From positions 17,141,173 through 17,205,172 of the forward strand of contig OZ020526.1 of assembly GCA_963971425.1 (NCBI GenBank): a stretch of DNA of 64,000 bases, read 5' to 3'. The position numbers were made by a program, and so were the translations under genes. This stretch comes from Bryoerythrophyllum caledonicum. Lineage: Eukaryota > Streptophyta > Bryopsida > Pottiales > Pottiaceae. Below, piece by piece: positions 21,746 through 40,621 of this stretch (positions within the stretch are counted from its first letter, which is position 1; each line of letters begins with the position of its first letter). The notes under the pieces are model-generated. The model was not told where the DNA came from. It was given only the letters and a program-made list of their open reading frames with translations, and did not search any database.

Positions 21746-24011
21746 GTCTTACTCAAAGAATAAGTTTCTTTTGGGGTCCCCATTGGACATTTTTGAAAAG
21801 GAGGAGGTGTTTTGATAGGAGGGACTATTAAGGAGGTTGCTACTGGTAATGTAGGGGGTTGCTGTGGATTCAGTGGGGTCACTAAGGAAGGTGAGAAGGT
21901 CGCTGTTGGGGGGGAGGGGGGTCGCTACTGGTTTAGGGAGGTCGCTAAAAGTGTGGGGGGATCTCTTTGGGCTTGTGGGAGGTCGCTGTAGGCTAGTGGG
22001 AGGTCACTGTGGGCTTGTGGGAGGTCGTTGTGGGCTTGTGGGAGGGTCGTTACTAGTTTGAATGGGGATGTTGGGTCGCTATGGTTCCTTGGTCGGGTTC
22101 TGGAGAGCGGGGAGGTGGGGTTTCGTGAGGCTGGGAGCTGGGGAGTTGAGGATGGGATCTGGTGAGTTGGGAGAGGAAGCTGGGGAGTTGGGGATAGACT
22201 CTGAATCAGGGGAGGAGCAAAGAGGCTACGAGGGAGGGGAGTAGCAGGGAAACTGAGGGGGAGGGGAGGGGAGGAAAGAGGGGAGGTGAGGGTCCGGGGT
22301 GGGGTGGAGGTGGAGAGAGGATTGGGAGGGGAGAGTGGGGCGCAGCTCTGTGTGGGTAGGGGTAGATCAGGAGCAAGGGGGAGTGGGGTTCGCCTTGAGG
22401 TGGGGAGGGGGGATTCGGGGAGATGGGAGGGGGAGGTCTGTTGTAGGAGTCTCGGGTTCTCCGCCGACGAGTTTGTCTCCAGGGTCCTGTCGAGTGGTCG
22501 CTGAGTCGGTGGGGGAGAGCGCTGCAGAAGTCTCGGGTTCTCCGCCGACGAGCTTGTCTCGAGGGTCCTCTCGAGTGATCGCTGAGTCGGTTTGGGAGAG
22601 CGCTGGGTCCGCGGGTGAGAGCGCAAGATCCACCTCCGAGGAAGGTCGCGGAGGTCGCGGCGTCCACTCTACAGCGAGTCCTCCTTTGCTGGAACTTTGG
22701 TGAGTCTCCATGGTTCCTACTTCGTTTCTTCTGTGTGCGTGTCTTCTGTGATCTTGTGTGTTCTTGGTCTTCAGTCTTCGTGTTCGTCCTTCTTGCGTCT
22801 GTCTCTGTCTGTGTGCTTCGTGTGCGTGGTGTCTTCGTTTGCAGCTGCGTTTCCTTCACGTTCTGGGATGTATAGGGGGTGTGGGAGGTTGTGGTAGTTC
22901 TGGGAGGGAGGGAATCTATGGAAAGAGAGGAAGGTCGTAGAGGAGAGAGGTTGTGTTGGTTTCTATAGAAAAGTTGGCAGCGCTTCCGCGTGGGGAGGGT
23001 AGATCTGGGCCGTGGGGTGTGGAGGAAGGTATACCAGTGTAATGTGGATCTAATTCTTGCGGTGGTGTGTCTGTCTAGTGATGTGTTTGGAGGAGGGGAG
23101 GGGCATCCTAGGTTTTGTTTGAGTGGGGGAGAGGTAGAGGTAGGGGTTTGTAAGCTGAAGATAACTTTACTGTTACAACAATAAAAGAGTGGGCTGGTGA
23201 GTAACTTACCTAGATCCGATAGAGCTGACTTTCTGAGTTGCTTGTGCAGATCTGATGTTGTGCTCGCTTGGGGCTCGGCCAGATTCTTGGAAGATGCGCT
23301 CCACAACGTTCTGGGAGCTGCTGGTCCTTTGTTTTTGCAGTGGGCAGCTCTGCTACTGCTGCAGCTGGTCCATTTAATAAAACACACTATTGTGTGTACA
23401 ATTCTACATATTATGTTAGCACAATCTAATGTTACTAGCAAGTATTTGCAAGAGATGGAAGGGTGATATATTTTGTTAACAAGCTCTAATGTAAATAACA
23501 AACAGTTGCAAGAGATGGGAGGGTGAGGGGTAGCCTGTGATGGAGAGTTGAAGCTACGCTGCAGCAGTATCCGGTGATGTCCTTGTGCGATCTTGACGTT
23601 ATGAGTTCCTAGGTTGGGGAAGTGGGGCCTTGATGGGGAGGTTTGCAGATCTAGTCCCAGTACTCCAGATCTGGTGTGGATCGTTGTCTATGGGAACTAA
23701 GTGTCTACAGATTTGGCACCAACACAAAGAACCCCCGCTTCAGAACAAACTTTGCACAGATCTGCAACTACTTAAGGCCTCTTCAAACTCTCCTCCCACA
23801 GATCTGGTGTTTGAGCCTTCCAACACATCAACTCTGCATCCCAAATCTCACCTTACTACCCTGATCTGCACACTACGAGGGCTCACAATAGGGCCAGCCA
23901 ACTCCTATTGCACGAGGTTTGCAGTTCACAGGCTAAGTCTCCACCTCCCCTCACCAAGAAATACGGAGCTCACTCACAGGACATTCCTAATTTTTTCCGC
24001 CACCATTAACC
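21746..24011 (-). other. LINE 5' leader, strongly G-rich on the plus strand
   Basis: From 21850 to about 23160 the plus strand is G-rich (C-rich in LINE sense), with runs such as GGGGAGGGGAGGGGAGG near 22262. It has tandem repeats: ~20 bp GCTTGTGGGAGGTC units at 21965-22050, and two ~75 bp units around 22446-22592 containing TCTCGGGTTCTCCGCCGACG. Long Pro/Ser/Thr-rich minus frames here (for example 23501-22206) are probably composition artefacts or a disordered leader. The 5' end at 24011 is fixed by the target-site duplication. A promoter is expected here but I see no defined motif. Confidence 0.55.
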
Positions 24012-24425
24012 AAAAACATGAAGATCTATAAGTTTGATGAGGAAAAGAAGAAGTTTTTTGGTACCTTGCCCGAAATGTGTGAAAATGTTTCACTTGGGTT
24101 AAAATGGATTTTTAAAACCAAAGACAATAAAAAAAATTGCATTTTCAAAGAAGGTAATATTCTTATTATGTATGAAAAATCTCAATGTCAATAGAAACTT
24201 CTAGCAAAATTTTGGAGTTGCCCGGAGGCCCCATTTTTTACTTTGAGTGGTACTAACTTTCAAACCACAAATCCAAAAAAATTATTAAAAATTACCTCCA
24301 AAACGTTCGTACCAGGGACGATCTAGTATAAAAGTTTAAAAAACAAATATTTTTTTTCCAAATTTTAGGTACGTGCCCAAACTATATAAATCCCAACCAA
24401 GGAGATTTGGGCCTTTAGAGGTTAA

Positions 24426-25420
24426 TGGGAATGCAAGGCACTCAATTCCAACAATTTATGGATACAAGCACGGCGGGGCCGGTTTGTGTCAATGCGGGCC
24501 CTACGATCACGAGTTGCGTTCCAAATGCTTCTCATACGCATGCTTGTGCGCTTCCCTTGTAATTGGCACTGCTTCTGCCTATATAACAACACATAACCGG
24601 TTGACGTCAATCGCTTGCATTTTGGTAGATCCGGGGTAGGATTTGGTGGATTGGAATGATATGGCCATTGATTCGGGGTTGCTGGATGATGGTTGATGGA
24701 TGCTGGTGGAATTTCTACATGAACATTGTAGTCGTGCCTAGCTGCCTCCTCAACCTTGTCCAGGCCTTTGTTCTGGCTCGCCTCTTATTGCTTCGTCCCC
24801 AAATTGTTCTTCATCCATGTCGTCAGGAGGATTTATTGATGGATTGAAGTTGGTTGGTGGCGTCTTGATGGTGGCAGTTTGCTGCTGGTTTTTTTTTCCA
24901 GGAGAGGCCTTACAACTCCAGCAATCCCAAAATCAATTTATGAATTTAAGACCAAGTTTTTAATCCTATCTTATTTGTATCCGTTATGATTTGTAAAGAA
25001 CATTCAGATTTTAAATAAATTACAAATTACAAATTTGTTCAAAGAATTTTATTTTCATTTATTTTTCTTCATTGATAAATCTTTATTTATTTTATCAAGA
25101 GCCTCCATGAAGATTATAAAACAAGGAATGCTATTTTTTATTTTTTATTTCACTTTAGAGAGTTCATTTTACTTGAACCCATTGACAATTAAAAACATGA
25201 TGCTTTTTATTCTGTTGTTGTCTTGAAGAACCACTATTGGCCACAATATTCTACATGCATGGTGTTCTATCAAACATGATAAGGTTAGATATCGAAATAA
25301 CCTCCAATTAGAAAATGTTTGTTTAACAAGTCTCCATCCAAATGTATAAGTGTTGCAAAAATCTATTATTTTTTTGTATTCTACATGATTAACATCCATG
25401 CTTGTATATTCGTTCCCAAC
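24426..25420. other. No supportable gene
   Basis: Mixed then AT-rich sequence. A short part near 25245-25330 resembles the reverse of repeat S. The open frames are short and unrecognised. Confidence 0.4.
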
Positions 25421-26099
25421 AGTTAAAGGATTACCATATAAGGACTCACCACCCGTTAATATCAACCAAGACTACACCATTCAATTCATTGAATTCACAT
25501 ATTGCAACGATAGATTTTACCTGGAAACAATCCAAAATAAAATAGATTAATACCAACCCCTTATTGACGACATCATCACCCTCGGATGGAATGTTGACCC
25601 CCTTATTGTTATCACATCCGGCGCTCGTGCCACCACCTTTATCCCATCTATGAAAACTCTAGAAGATACCTTCAAGATATCCACTGAAACAATTAAAACC
25701 TCCTTTAAAAACATTAACACCATAGCTATTCAATATGCCATGTCCATTCTTCTACATAAACGCAAAATCGAAAACAACCAAGCCCTCCCCGATACACAAG
25801 ACCCCCCTTAAATTTCCCCCCGCCTTGATTTATCATGACTAGTTGGTTTGTGGTTTTTGACTACTTGCTTGGTTGTGGTTGGTTCGTTGGCTAGTTGCTT
25901 GGTTAGTGATTGGTTGGTTGGTTGGTTGGTCTGTGGTTCTTTGGCTACTTGTTACATAGTGTCTACCCTCGAGAGAGGGAAGTAGTTCCAGCTTACTAGT
26001 TCTTTGTCCAGTGGGCATGGTCTTAGTAGTGGAATGAACAGACACTTTATTCACGCCGGCCTCCTTCGGAGACCGGCGTTCTTCTTCTTCTTCTTCGTC
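25421..26099 (+). mobile_element. 5'-truncated copy of the dual-endonuclease LINE
   Basis: 679 bp flanked by 12 bp duplications TTCGTTCCCAAC (25409-25420 and 26100-26111). It begins inside the restriction-like endonuclease (FIEFTYCND, VITSGARAT and TTFIPSMK all readable) and continues through the 3' UTR, hairpin and (TTC)n tail. One in-frame stop interrupts the endonuclease reading (KID, stop, YQPLI). Truncation at the 5' end with a short duplication is the usual product of target-primed reverse transcription. Confidence 0.85.
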
Positions 26100-26111
26100 T
26101 TCGTTCCCAAC

Positions 26112-27764
26112 TTACATTTAAAGATGCCGAAACAATATTTGATTTTTTATAAATTCATTTTTGTGAAACTAAAATGTCCAAACAACATCACACAAGAAGT
26201 TTCATGCTTATTTTAAGTAGACAAATCAAATGAGAAAAAACTACACACTTAGAATATGATGACTTAAAACATTTCCATTGCAGCTTGCCAAAACATACTA
26301 GGAAAATATTGACTTGTCTTGGAGCAATAATTTTTCAATATGGAAGGATACGTTTCTAACACTCTCAATTATAAAGCAATGCTACTTTCTTGTAATAAAA
26401 ATCTTATATTATATAGAGGATCATAGCAAAGACTTTTGGAGGTGCCCGGCATACCTCTTCCTATATGAGTTTCTATGATTGCATACATGCTTTTTAATTT
26501 TCCAATAGAGAATAAAGAAAACATTTCCAAGTCACTCTTAACTATTTCCATCTTTGTACAAAACTCAAAGGATTCAAGATATAGATTGTAGTCATGCAAT
26601 ATTAGCCACGATTTAGAATATCACACCTTAACTCTTTTGATCTTTAGGGATTAAATTTCATGTGTGTTGTACCATATGCTCCAACTTTGTTTAATGCTTT
26701 CATTTGAGGTAATAAGACATAATATACTTTCTGATTTTTTCATATAGTAAACCACTTCAAAGTCCTGGGCTCTACTAAATATGCAAATTAGCGTACATTT
26801 TTATGATTGGAATTTATATTGCCAATCCTTTATATCTTGTACAATATGCTAAAAGAGAAGACCTCTAGTAAAATGATTTATATTCTTAATCTTTAGAAGA
26901 ATGTTAAGCCATCTAGAAACAATATTGTCAAAGGCGGGCCCTTTGGAAAGCTTTGACTTTTTTGCTCCTGCCTTCTATTACATATCACATTTGTCATACA
27001 TGTATATAAAATTGTTGTATTTAAGATTGGAAAAAAAGCCTTCCGTATTGCAAGACATTAATTACAAAAAAAGTCAAACTTTGCCCACCTTTCTAAGATT
27101 ATTTGCACATAACACATATTATATTTTCATATAAGTTAGAGATCTTCATTTTCCTTGTTTATTTTTTTGTCGTTGAATAATCATGAATGATTGAAAAATG
27201 AAATTGTGCTTTAGTGACTTCTGAAGCTTTCTTTATTCCTTAATTTCTTTGAATATGCTTGACTTCTCCAAAATATATTTCAAGAAAGAAGTAGTGAATA
27301 AAAACCATTTCACATACATAGTATTGGTGTGAAATTTGGACTTCTATAGTGCAAAATTTTGGCACCTAGAAGTTTTTGTCAAAGTCTATAGATCATTTAA
27401 ATACAAGGAAAAACAATATCCTTATCACATTCACTTTGTATTGTATAAAATTTAAATTCGTGCACTCAAAGGTTATGATCATGAGTGAATATGTTGTTCT
27501 TATTGTGCATATTAAGATTTTTTAGTTAGAGTTGGAAATGATGAATTTATTTCTTTTCACTACTCTAAATAATTTAAAAGTATTTTTTGTAAGAAGAAAC
27601 AAGATAATGTAGAGGCTACTAAATAATACAATACTATTGATATTCCATTTTCATTTCGATCAACAGTAACAAAACATTGACACCATTCTACTCCTCCTCT
27701 GATTCTCCAAAGGTACAAAGTATAATCTATGAATTTACATATGGCCCTATAATTTACAATCTTG
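26112..27764. other. AT-rich sequence downstream of the piggyBac transposase
   Basis: No gene seen. A short piece near 26430 (TTTTGGAGGTGCCCGG) resembles the interior of family R. The downstream terminus of the piggyBac element could not be fixed. Confidence 0.4.
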
Positions 27765-29502
27765 TCAAAAGTGATTATCCCAATAGCAGGGACTATTGCA
27801 CATAAAAATGTGACCACAACCAGGACACATGTGATTGGTCCGTTTTCGACAAAATCTACACACTTTACGCATATTCCCCATGTTTTTGCTCCCATGCACG
27901 GTAGTTGTTTTTGACTTTACTCTCGAATAGCCGGTTTTTCTGCCTTTCCGCTTGGTAGATAACTCCTTTGCAAGTTGCAAATGGAAATTAAAATGAGATA
28001 TTCGTTCTAGTCTCATTTTAAAACTTACATCTTTGTGAATTATCCATGCATTCACTATAAGCATATCTAATAGGAAAAAAAATAGCCTATGCCACCACTT
28101 GTGACCTTTTGTCAAACAAGAATAGTATCCCCTCAACTGATCAGCCACAACCACACCTCTCATATTCCTCGTGTATTGTAGATGCATCGGACCTGCAGAA
28201 TTTTTTTTCTTTTCTCCTCCAATCCTTCTGTACACATATAAATTTTCCCCACTTTGTGCAATTGGTTCCGCATGTGTTGATAACAATAAAACAAGGTTTT
28301 TATCTTTCCATACCATACAACAGATTTCCCTACATTCATGTATCCTGTAATCCACCCAACTAATTTCTTTGTTCTTTGTAATGCCATTTGCAGACATGGA
28401 TTTTGGCAAATATTTCCTGTCCGATCTACATGTGCCAGTTGCCATGATGCCATTCTCCAAAAGCTCCATAAATAATGGCACAGATGTAAAAAAGTTGTCA
28501 GTTGTTACAATATGGCCTCTTCCTACTAAATCATACAACACATCAATCACCACGTTTTTGCCTTGAAACCCTTCACCTTTCCTTCACTTCACATCATATT
28601 GTACATCACCTCCTCTGCTTTAGCTCTCACATACTTCTATTTGAGTGATAGGTGCAACATTAGAAGAAATACCACCTTTTCCAATATATACTTGGAAGCT
28701 CCAAACGTATTTGGAAATTGAGTCTGAAACCTCCCATACTTTCGATTCAAACCAAACTGGTTTTTTAGGCATGTAAACTCGAATCGGTGAGTATTTTTCC
28801 TGGAATCTGACCATTGTCTCATCAACCGTAACTTGCTGATTAGGATTCCACATTTCTTTACACCAATCCCTAACTTCATCCAACATCCACCGTACTTTGA
28901 GAAGCTTGTTATAAGTTGGGCTCTTGCGGTTTGATAAGGTTGGTGCGGCATTTGCTACGTGTAAACACCTAGTGATAGATTCAAATCTTTCCCTAGTCAT
29001 TATTTGAGATATGACAGGGCAATGCAAAAGTGGCTCATCCCTAGACCAATAAAGTCTTTTAGAAGGTAGAATTTTTAGTCCTATGTATAAGCAGATTGAT
29101 AAATAAGCTTGAAACTCTTCAATGCTTAAAGGAACCCAAAATAATCCCCCTCTTGTTTTTTGCAACTTGTCATCTATATTATATAACTTCATATGCATAC
29201 CGATTAGTCTCAGCTACAATTTGCCTTTGTAACCTTTGAGACGAATTTTTTTCAAATATCCCCATAGGTGATGGAAGTCGTCCATATGGGTGCACACATC
29301 CTGGTTTGGGCCCAGTGAACGGCAATGGAGGATTTTTATAAGATTGTGTGTCTTTATTCCATGTTGATGTCCCATATTTTATATCCATATCATTCAATCT
29401 TTTCCCCTTTCTTTTGCGACTCTTCTCTTGATCTACACTAGAGTGTGTTTCTTTGCCTTGCGTTTCCTTTGCTTCTCTTTTGTTGCCCAGAAAGTCTTCC
29501 AT
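27765..29502 (-). pseudogene. piggyBac transposase (DDE_Tnp_1_7), decayed
   Basis: All diagnostic parts are present in order. An N-terminal charged region is followed by the domain start (PLSIEEFQAYLSICLYIGLK), the first Asp (QVTVDETMVRFQEK), the second Asp (HIVTTDNFFTSVPLF), the third Asp (GVVVADQLRGYYS), and a Cys-rich C-terminal domain (VCRFCRKRTNHMCPGCGHIF). The enzyme cuts at TTAA and leaves no scar. Lesions: a frame change near 29190 and two in-frame stops near 28620-28580. The rest is open, including 262 codons to the end. piggyBac is common in animals and rare in land plants. The family R and related TTAA elements in this window have matching end types. Confidence 0.85.
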
Positions 29503-29520
29503 GACCTTTGTTTATGCCCC

Positions 29521-29748
29521 TCAATTGACTATTACATATAGCATTTTCATTTGGGATATGGGAAGAGGGTGTGTACCAGGAAGTGGAGCTCTCTCCACGT
29601 TGTCTGAGATATGAAGTGTCAGCAACCTCTTGAGCGTGAACGCAATTTCTAGGCTCACGACGTTCTCCAGAATCTCGAAGCTCTTGAGGCTCTGGACGCT
29701 CATAACTCCGTAGATGCTTCCCATATTTGCTAGTATAGTTGGCAGCAA
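29521..29748 (-). other. Possible leucine-rich-repeat gene remnant
   Basis: An open minus frame with LRR-like spacing (MSVQSLKSFEILENVVSLE, then LKRLLTLHISDNVERAPL) and higher GC than its surroundings. One or two repeats only, so this could be chance. Confidence 0.25.
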
Positions 29749-29785
29749 TTCTTGAACTAGCTAGAATTAGTTGAAAAGGTACATA

Positions 29786-29925
29786 TGGTGTAGCCGTGCA
29801 TCGCTATCCTACCATCTGGCTACTTGGAGGCACGAGGCATGAAATCTGGCGCAGGTCGTCAAATTGTTGGCAGCCCCTTGGCAAGAAGGAAAGTGAGCCG
29901 TGCAAATGTGGTTGTCTGTAATTAA
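29786..29925 (+). repeat. Dispersed repeat, empty-site copy
   Basis: Matches 7119-7256. It ends in TTAA that continues into GAGGGGACTGTG instead of a transposon terminus. Confidence 0.6.
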
Positions 29926-31420
29926 GAGGGGACTGTGAACAACGATGAAACGAGATGCACACAACATTTTCCCGACGCCTTTGCAACGAATTATGTGGGA
30001 TTTTGACGTCTTTACAATTGTGCTGTGACGTCTCCTCATCTAATTGTGACGTCTTTGCAATTGTGACGAGATTGCTCAACGCAATTCAAGTGTCGAATTT
30101 GCCCGACAACAGAAGTGGACAGTGTTCTCGTCGGACGAAGCCTTTGATGACAAAGAAGACCCCACCGAGGTTGGAGCATCTCCACTCGGAGGCCTGGAAA
30201 CCGGGTAATATGGCCGCCAAATGAACCTGGAATGCAGGCCCGGGGTGACACAGTCGGTGCAATCATGCACCGCTAAACTGTAAATTTTTCTGAAACCTTG
30301 TAGAAGCCACCCATGCCTTGCCAAGGAATGCCGCATCATTCATTGCTGTCGGCCACGGAGGGCCGGAGCCGAGCGGGGACTGCATTCTTTTTTTTACTCA
30401 ATTTTTGTTTTAATCAAGTTTTTGTTTACTCAATAAACTACAAAGTGGAATCCTCTTGTTTATTTCTTCTTTACTCTCGTTTATTATTTTAAAAATTCAA
30501 TATCTGTTTTGAACAGTATCGCACATGTTAACCCTCAAAGTGCCGCTAGGGGACCATATATATGGTTAGATAATTTACAATTAACACACCAAATGTACTA
30601 AGAATTTAGCCAGTGCATAGGTTTAGGGTGGAAGATTTTTCAACTAACATCTTGTATTTGGAGGTCATTTCAATATCTCAACCTTATCATCCTCAACTAC
30701 AACACCATACATGTTAAATACATGACCAATTTGCAACTCTTCAAGCATGTAGTAAGTGCAATAATCATCTAAATTTCAATTGTCATGTGTCATTGAATTG
30801 GGCTTAAATACGCAAATACAAACTTTTGTAACTATTGTAGACATCAATCCTTACATTTTCCATGTGAAATACATAGAAAACATAATGTTGCAGCCCAAAT
30901 GTATCTTCTCGGAACTTTGAGTGTTGAATTGCATCCTTGAGGCATATTATTCCATCGTCACAATATATTCAATCAATCCCTCAATGTCCAGTGTCCCCTT
31001 GGAGGATATAGATAGTTCGGATAGGGTACCACATTCCCAAATCTACGCATTAATTTCTGAGATTTTTTATTGAATGGGCTACTATTTATTAGCTTGGCAA
31101 AAAAACCAATTCTGTAAAATTCCGACTTTAGATTCAAAGGTTCCAATTAGTTCATAGTAACATATACAAATAGTGGGGCCGTTTAATGTGAGCTATAACA
31201 AATATTGTCCCATGCATACCTTTCAAATTCTCTCTTGTACATGAGTTATTACAGAGAAACTCAAATGAATTATTCCCTTTTTCAACTATACACGCTATAA
31301 TTTTATTTCTGTAAAAAACATACTACTCCCCGCGACAATATCCCATTTTTCTATTCTTTGTCAAAATAAGAAAATATTTGTGTTCACTTACATTGTTCAA
31401 AATTGCTCACGTGTTGCCCT
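29926..31420. other. No gene; TTAA-type terminus and repeat S
   Basis: 29926-30370 is moderate-GC DNA without a recognisable gene. At 30528 TTAACCCTCAAAGTGCCGC looks like another piggyBac-like end. About 30636-30860 is repeat S (compare 2286-2510). The rest is AT-rich and plain. Confidence 0.4.
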
Positions 31421-32698
31421 TTAGCGTCCAAAGGTGTCACGAATTTGGTAGTGCTTCTCTTCATCTTGGATGTTGACCAACCCTCTTGCAAACCAATCAA
31501 ACGATAAGGGTTTGTCCTGTTTTCCGTGTCCTCCGTGCTCTACGGACGCACTTGTAGACTCTAAGAGGTATTCCTGACTGAACTCTGGATTTAATTCTTC
31601 ATCCTCGATAATCATGTTGTGCAAAATTACACAACATGTCCATATGCTCTTCATTGTAGCCTTGTCCCATAATCGTGATGGGTTCTTAATGATTCCCATC
31701 GTGCTTGCAATACTCCAAAGGCTCGCTCAACATCCTTTCTTGCGGCCTCTTGTTGCTTTGCGTACCACTGCCTCTTTTCCCCTTCAGGATCATTTATGGT
31801 CTTTTGGAACATTGCCCAATATGGATAGATGTCATATGCTAGAAGGTAGCATGCGTTGTACTCATGTCCATTGATTATGAATCTTGCATTTAGACCTTTC
31901 CCGCGCACATAATTGGTCATCAAAGGGCTTCTGTCTACAACATTGATGTCGATGTTTGACCCCGGCATTCCAATAAACACATACCAAAACCAAAGATTCC
32001 TAAAGGTGATTGCTTCCATAACTACCGATCTTGTTCCATCTTTGTTTTGGTACTGTCTGTGCCAACTAGTAGGACAATTCTTCCAAATCCAGTGTCTGCA
32101 ATCAATAGAGCCGAACATTTCTGGAAAGCCCAGGAGCTCATTAAGTCACAATTGGTGCAGTGTGTCTACAGCCGTTGGATGTCTCAAGTATTCTGCTCCA
32201 AAAATCTCGACTACGGCTACAACAATCCTCTTGAAGCACTCTGTGGTTGTTGTCTCAGCAATGCACACGTACTCATCAATAGAACCATAACTGAGGATGC
32301 GTAATGCGGCAGTTATTTTTTGAATAGAAGATAACCCTAGCCGCCCCACAACATCCTCTTTCTGCATGAAGTATAAATCATGATTCACCACTGCGTCATG
32401 AATTTCTGCGAAACAAGGGCTTTTGCATGCAAAAGCGACACCAAAAAATATCAGGGCTGTGAACCATACTCTTTGCAAAGTAGTCGTTCCAAATTTGATT
32501 GTGCCTAAGTGCAAAGTTTCTGTCGATGTTAGGAGCTTTACCTCGCTTAGAACCACCATGCTCTCTCTCAAGGATATGTCTACGTTCCTCTTCATATCCT
32601 TTCTTTAGTTCTTCATGCATCATGGTTACAATGTGAAGTTGTTATTCTTTGTCATCAGAGGCAAGACAATCTTCCACCCACATTTGGAATTTCTCCAT
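31421..32698 (-). pseudogene. PIF/Harbinger ALP1-like transposase, decayed
   Basis: Different from the Harbinger family at the window ends. It follows the plant PIF pattern closely: start at ATG 32698 (MEKFQMWVEDCLAS), KRGKAPNIDRN, VVGRLGLSSIQKITAALRIL, first Asp in MFGSIDCRHWIWKNCP, IGMPGSNIDINVVDRSPL, INGHEYNACYLLAYDIYP (second Asp), and the final Glu in RKDVERAFGVLQARW, then WTCCVILHNMIIEDE. Lesions: an in-frame TAA after ASDDKE, a frame change near 32410, an in-frame TGA just before LNELLGFPEMFG, and a frame change after QARW. Element ends and a Myb partner were not found. Confidence 0.85.
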
Positions 32699-32916
32699 TT
32701 GATAAAAACCTTAGAAGCACTACATTGTGGAAGGTGCAGCTAAAAACAATATTAGAAACTATACCTTGCTAATCTTGGAGAAGAAAAAATAGAATCAAAT
32801 ACAACATTATTAAAGAAAACTATAGTGCCATGAGTTTTAAAGAAGCTGAGATGTTTATATAAAGCTGTAGATATTTTGTGCAAGTAAAATTTTGAGAAGA
32901 TACAAGCCCGTTCTTG

Positions 32917-33121
32917 CTACACTAAACACTGAATATAGTGTAGAGGGATTATTGATGTAGATCATTCATACTAATTTCCATCAAAGCATGTGCATGCCAA
33001 GTTCTGATTGGGTATTTCTTCTCAAGCAAGTGTGTGTCGGTCAACAATTGCATGTAAATTTTCAATTAGTGTAGGAAATTTCAAATAGTCTGGTCTACAC
33101 TATATTCACCGAACGGTGTAG
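32917..33121. mobile_element. Small MITE-like element with imperfect inverted ends
   Basis: About 205 bp. The left end CTACACTAAACACTGAATAT and the reversed right end CTACACCGTTCGGTGAATAT then share AGTGTAGA. No clear target duplication. Family unknown. Confidence 0.35.
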
Positions 33122-33341
33122 TATTTTGGAACCAACATCTTAATATATGTCTGGAGTACAGTTATTCTAGAATTGTTCCTCCACGAGGATGGTGAATGAT
33201 TCTTCGTTCCATTGGTCTTGCAACATGTAGCCATGAGATGTCACAACATGATGCTTCTTTTTCACAGGAAATGAAGTGGAGTGTGAGCAGTTGGTGTGGC
33301 CTTCCGATCCACCACGGTCCCGTCCTGTCCCATTTAGTATC

Positions 33342-40621
<7,280 letters not shown>

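Larger units (their letters stand above)
11271..24011 (-). mobile_element. Full-length LINE with two endonuclease domains (Dualen/RandI-like)
   Basis: 12741 bp including two nested insertions. It is bounded by a 12 bp duplication, AAAAATATGAAG (11259-11270) and AAAAACATGAAG (24012-24023), with one mismatch. Order on minus: G/C-skewed leader (24011-21746), ORF1 (21745-20153), ORF2 N-terminal part, APE endonuclease, reverse transcriptase, RNase H, CCHC finger, restriction-like endonuclease, then a 3' tail with a hairpin and a (TTC)n end. A LINE carrying both an APE and an R2-like endonuclease plus RNase H is the architecture described for Dualen/RandI, first in Chlamydomonas. Plant LINEs are usually L1 or RTE. 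ORF2 is broken by at least six stops or frameshifts. Confidence 0.8.
10786..24425 (+). mobile_element. Family R element, copy 2, split by the 12.7 kb LINE
   Basis: Its left part is 10786-11270, abutting and sharing TTAA with copy 1. Its right part is 24024-24425, ending CCTTTAGAGG TTAA. The two parts are the corresponding halves of the ~940 bp R consensus (compare 58819-59754). The break between them is exactly where the LINE and its 12 bp duplication sit. This shows the LINE is younger than this R copy. Confidence 0.65.

Noticed and set aside
21925-23501. Long Pro/Ser/Thr-rich minus-strand proteins
   Set aside because: They arise from the C-rich skew and tandem repeats of the LINE leader; no domain and no independent start evidence.
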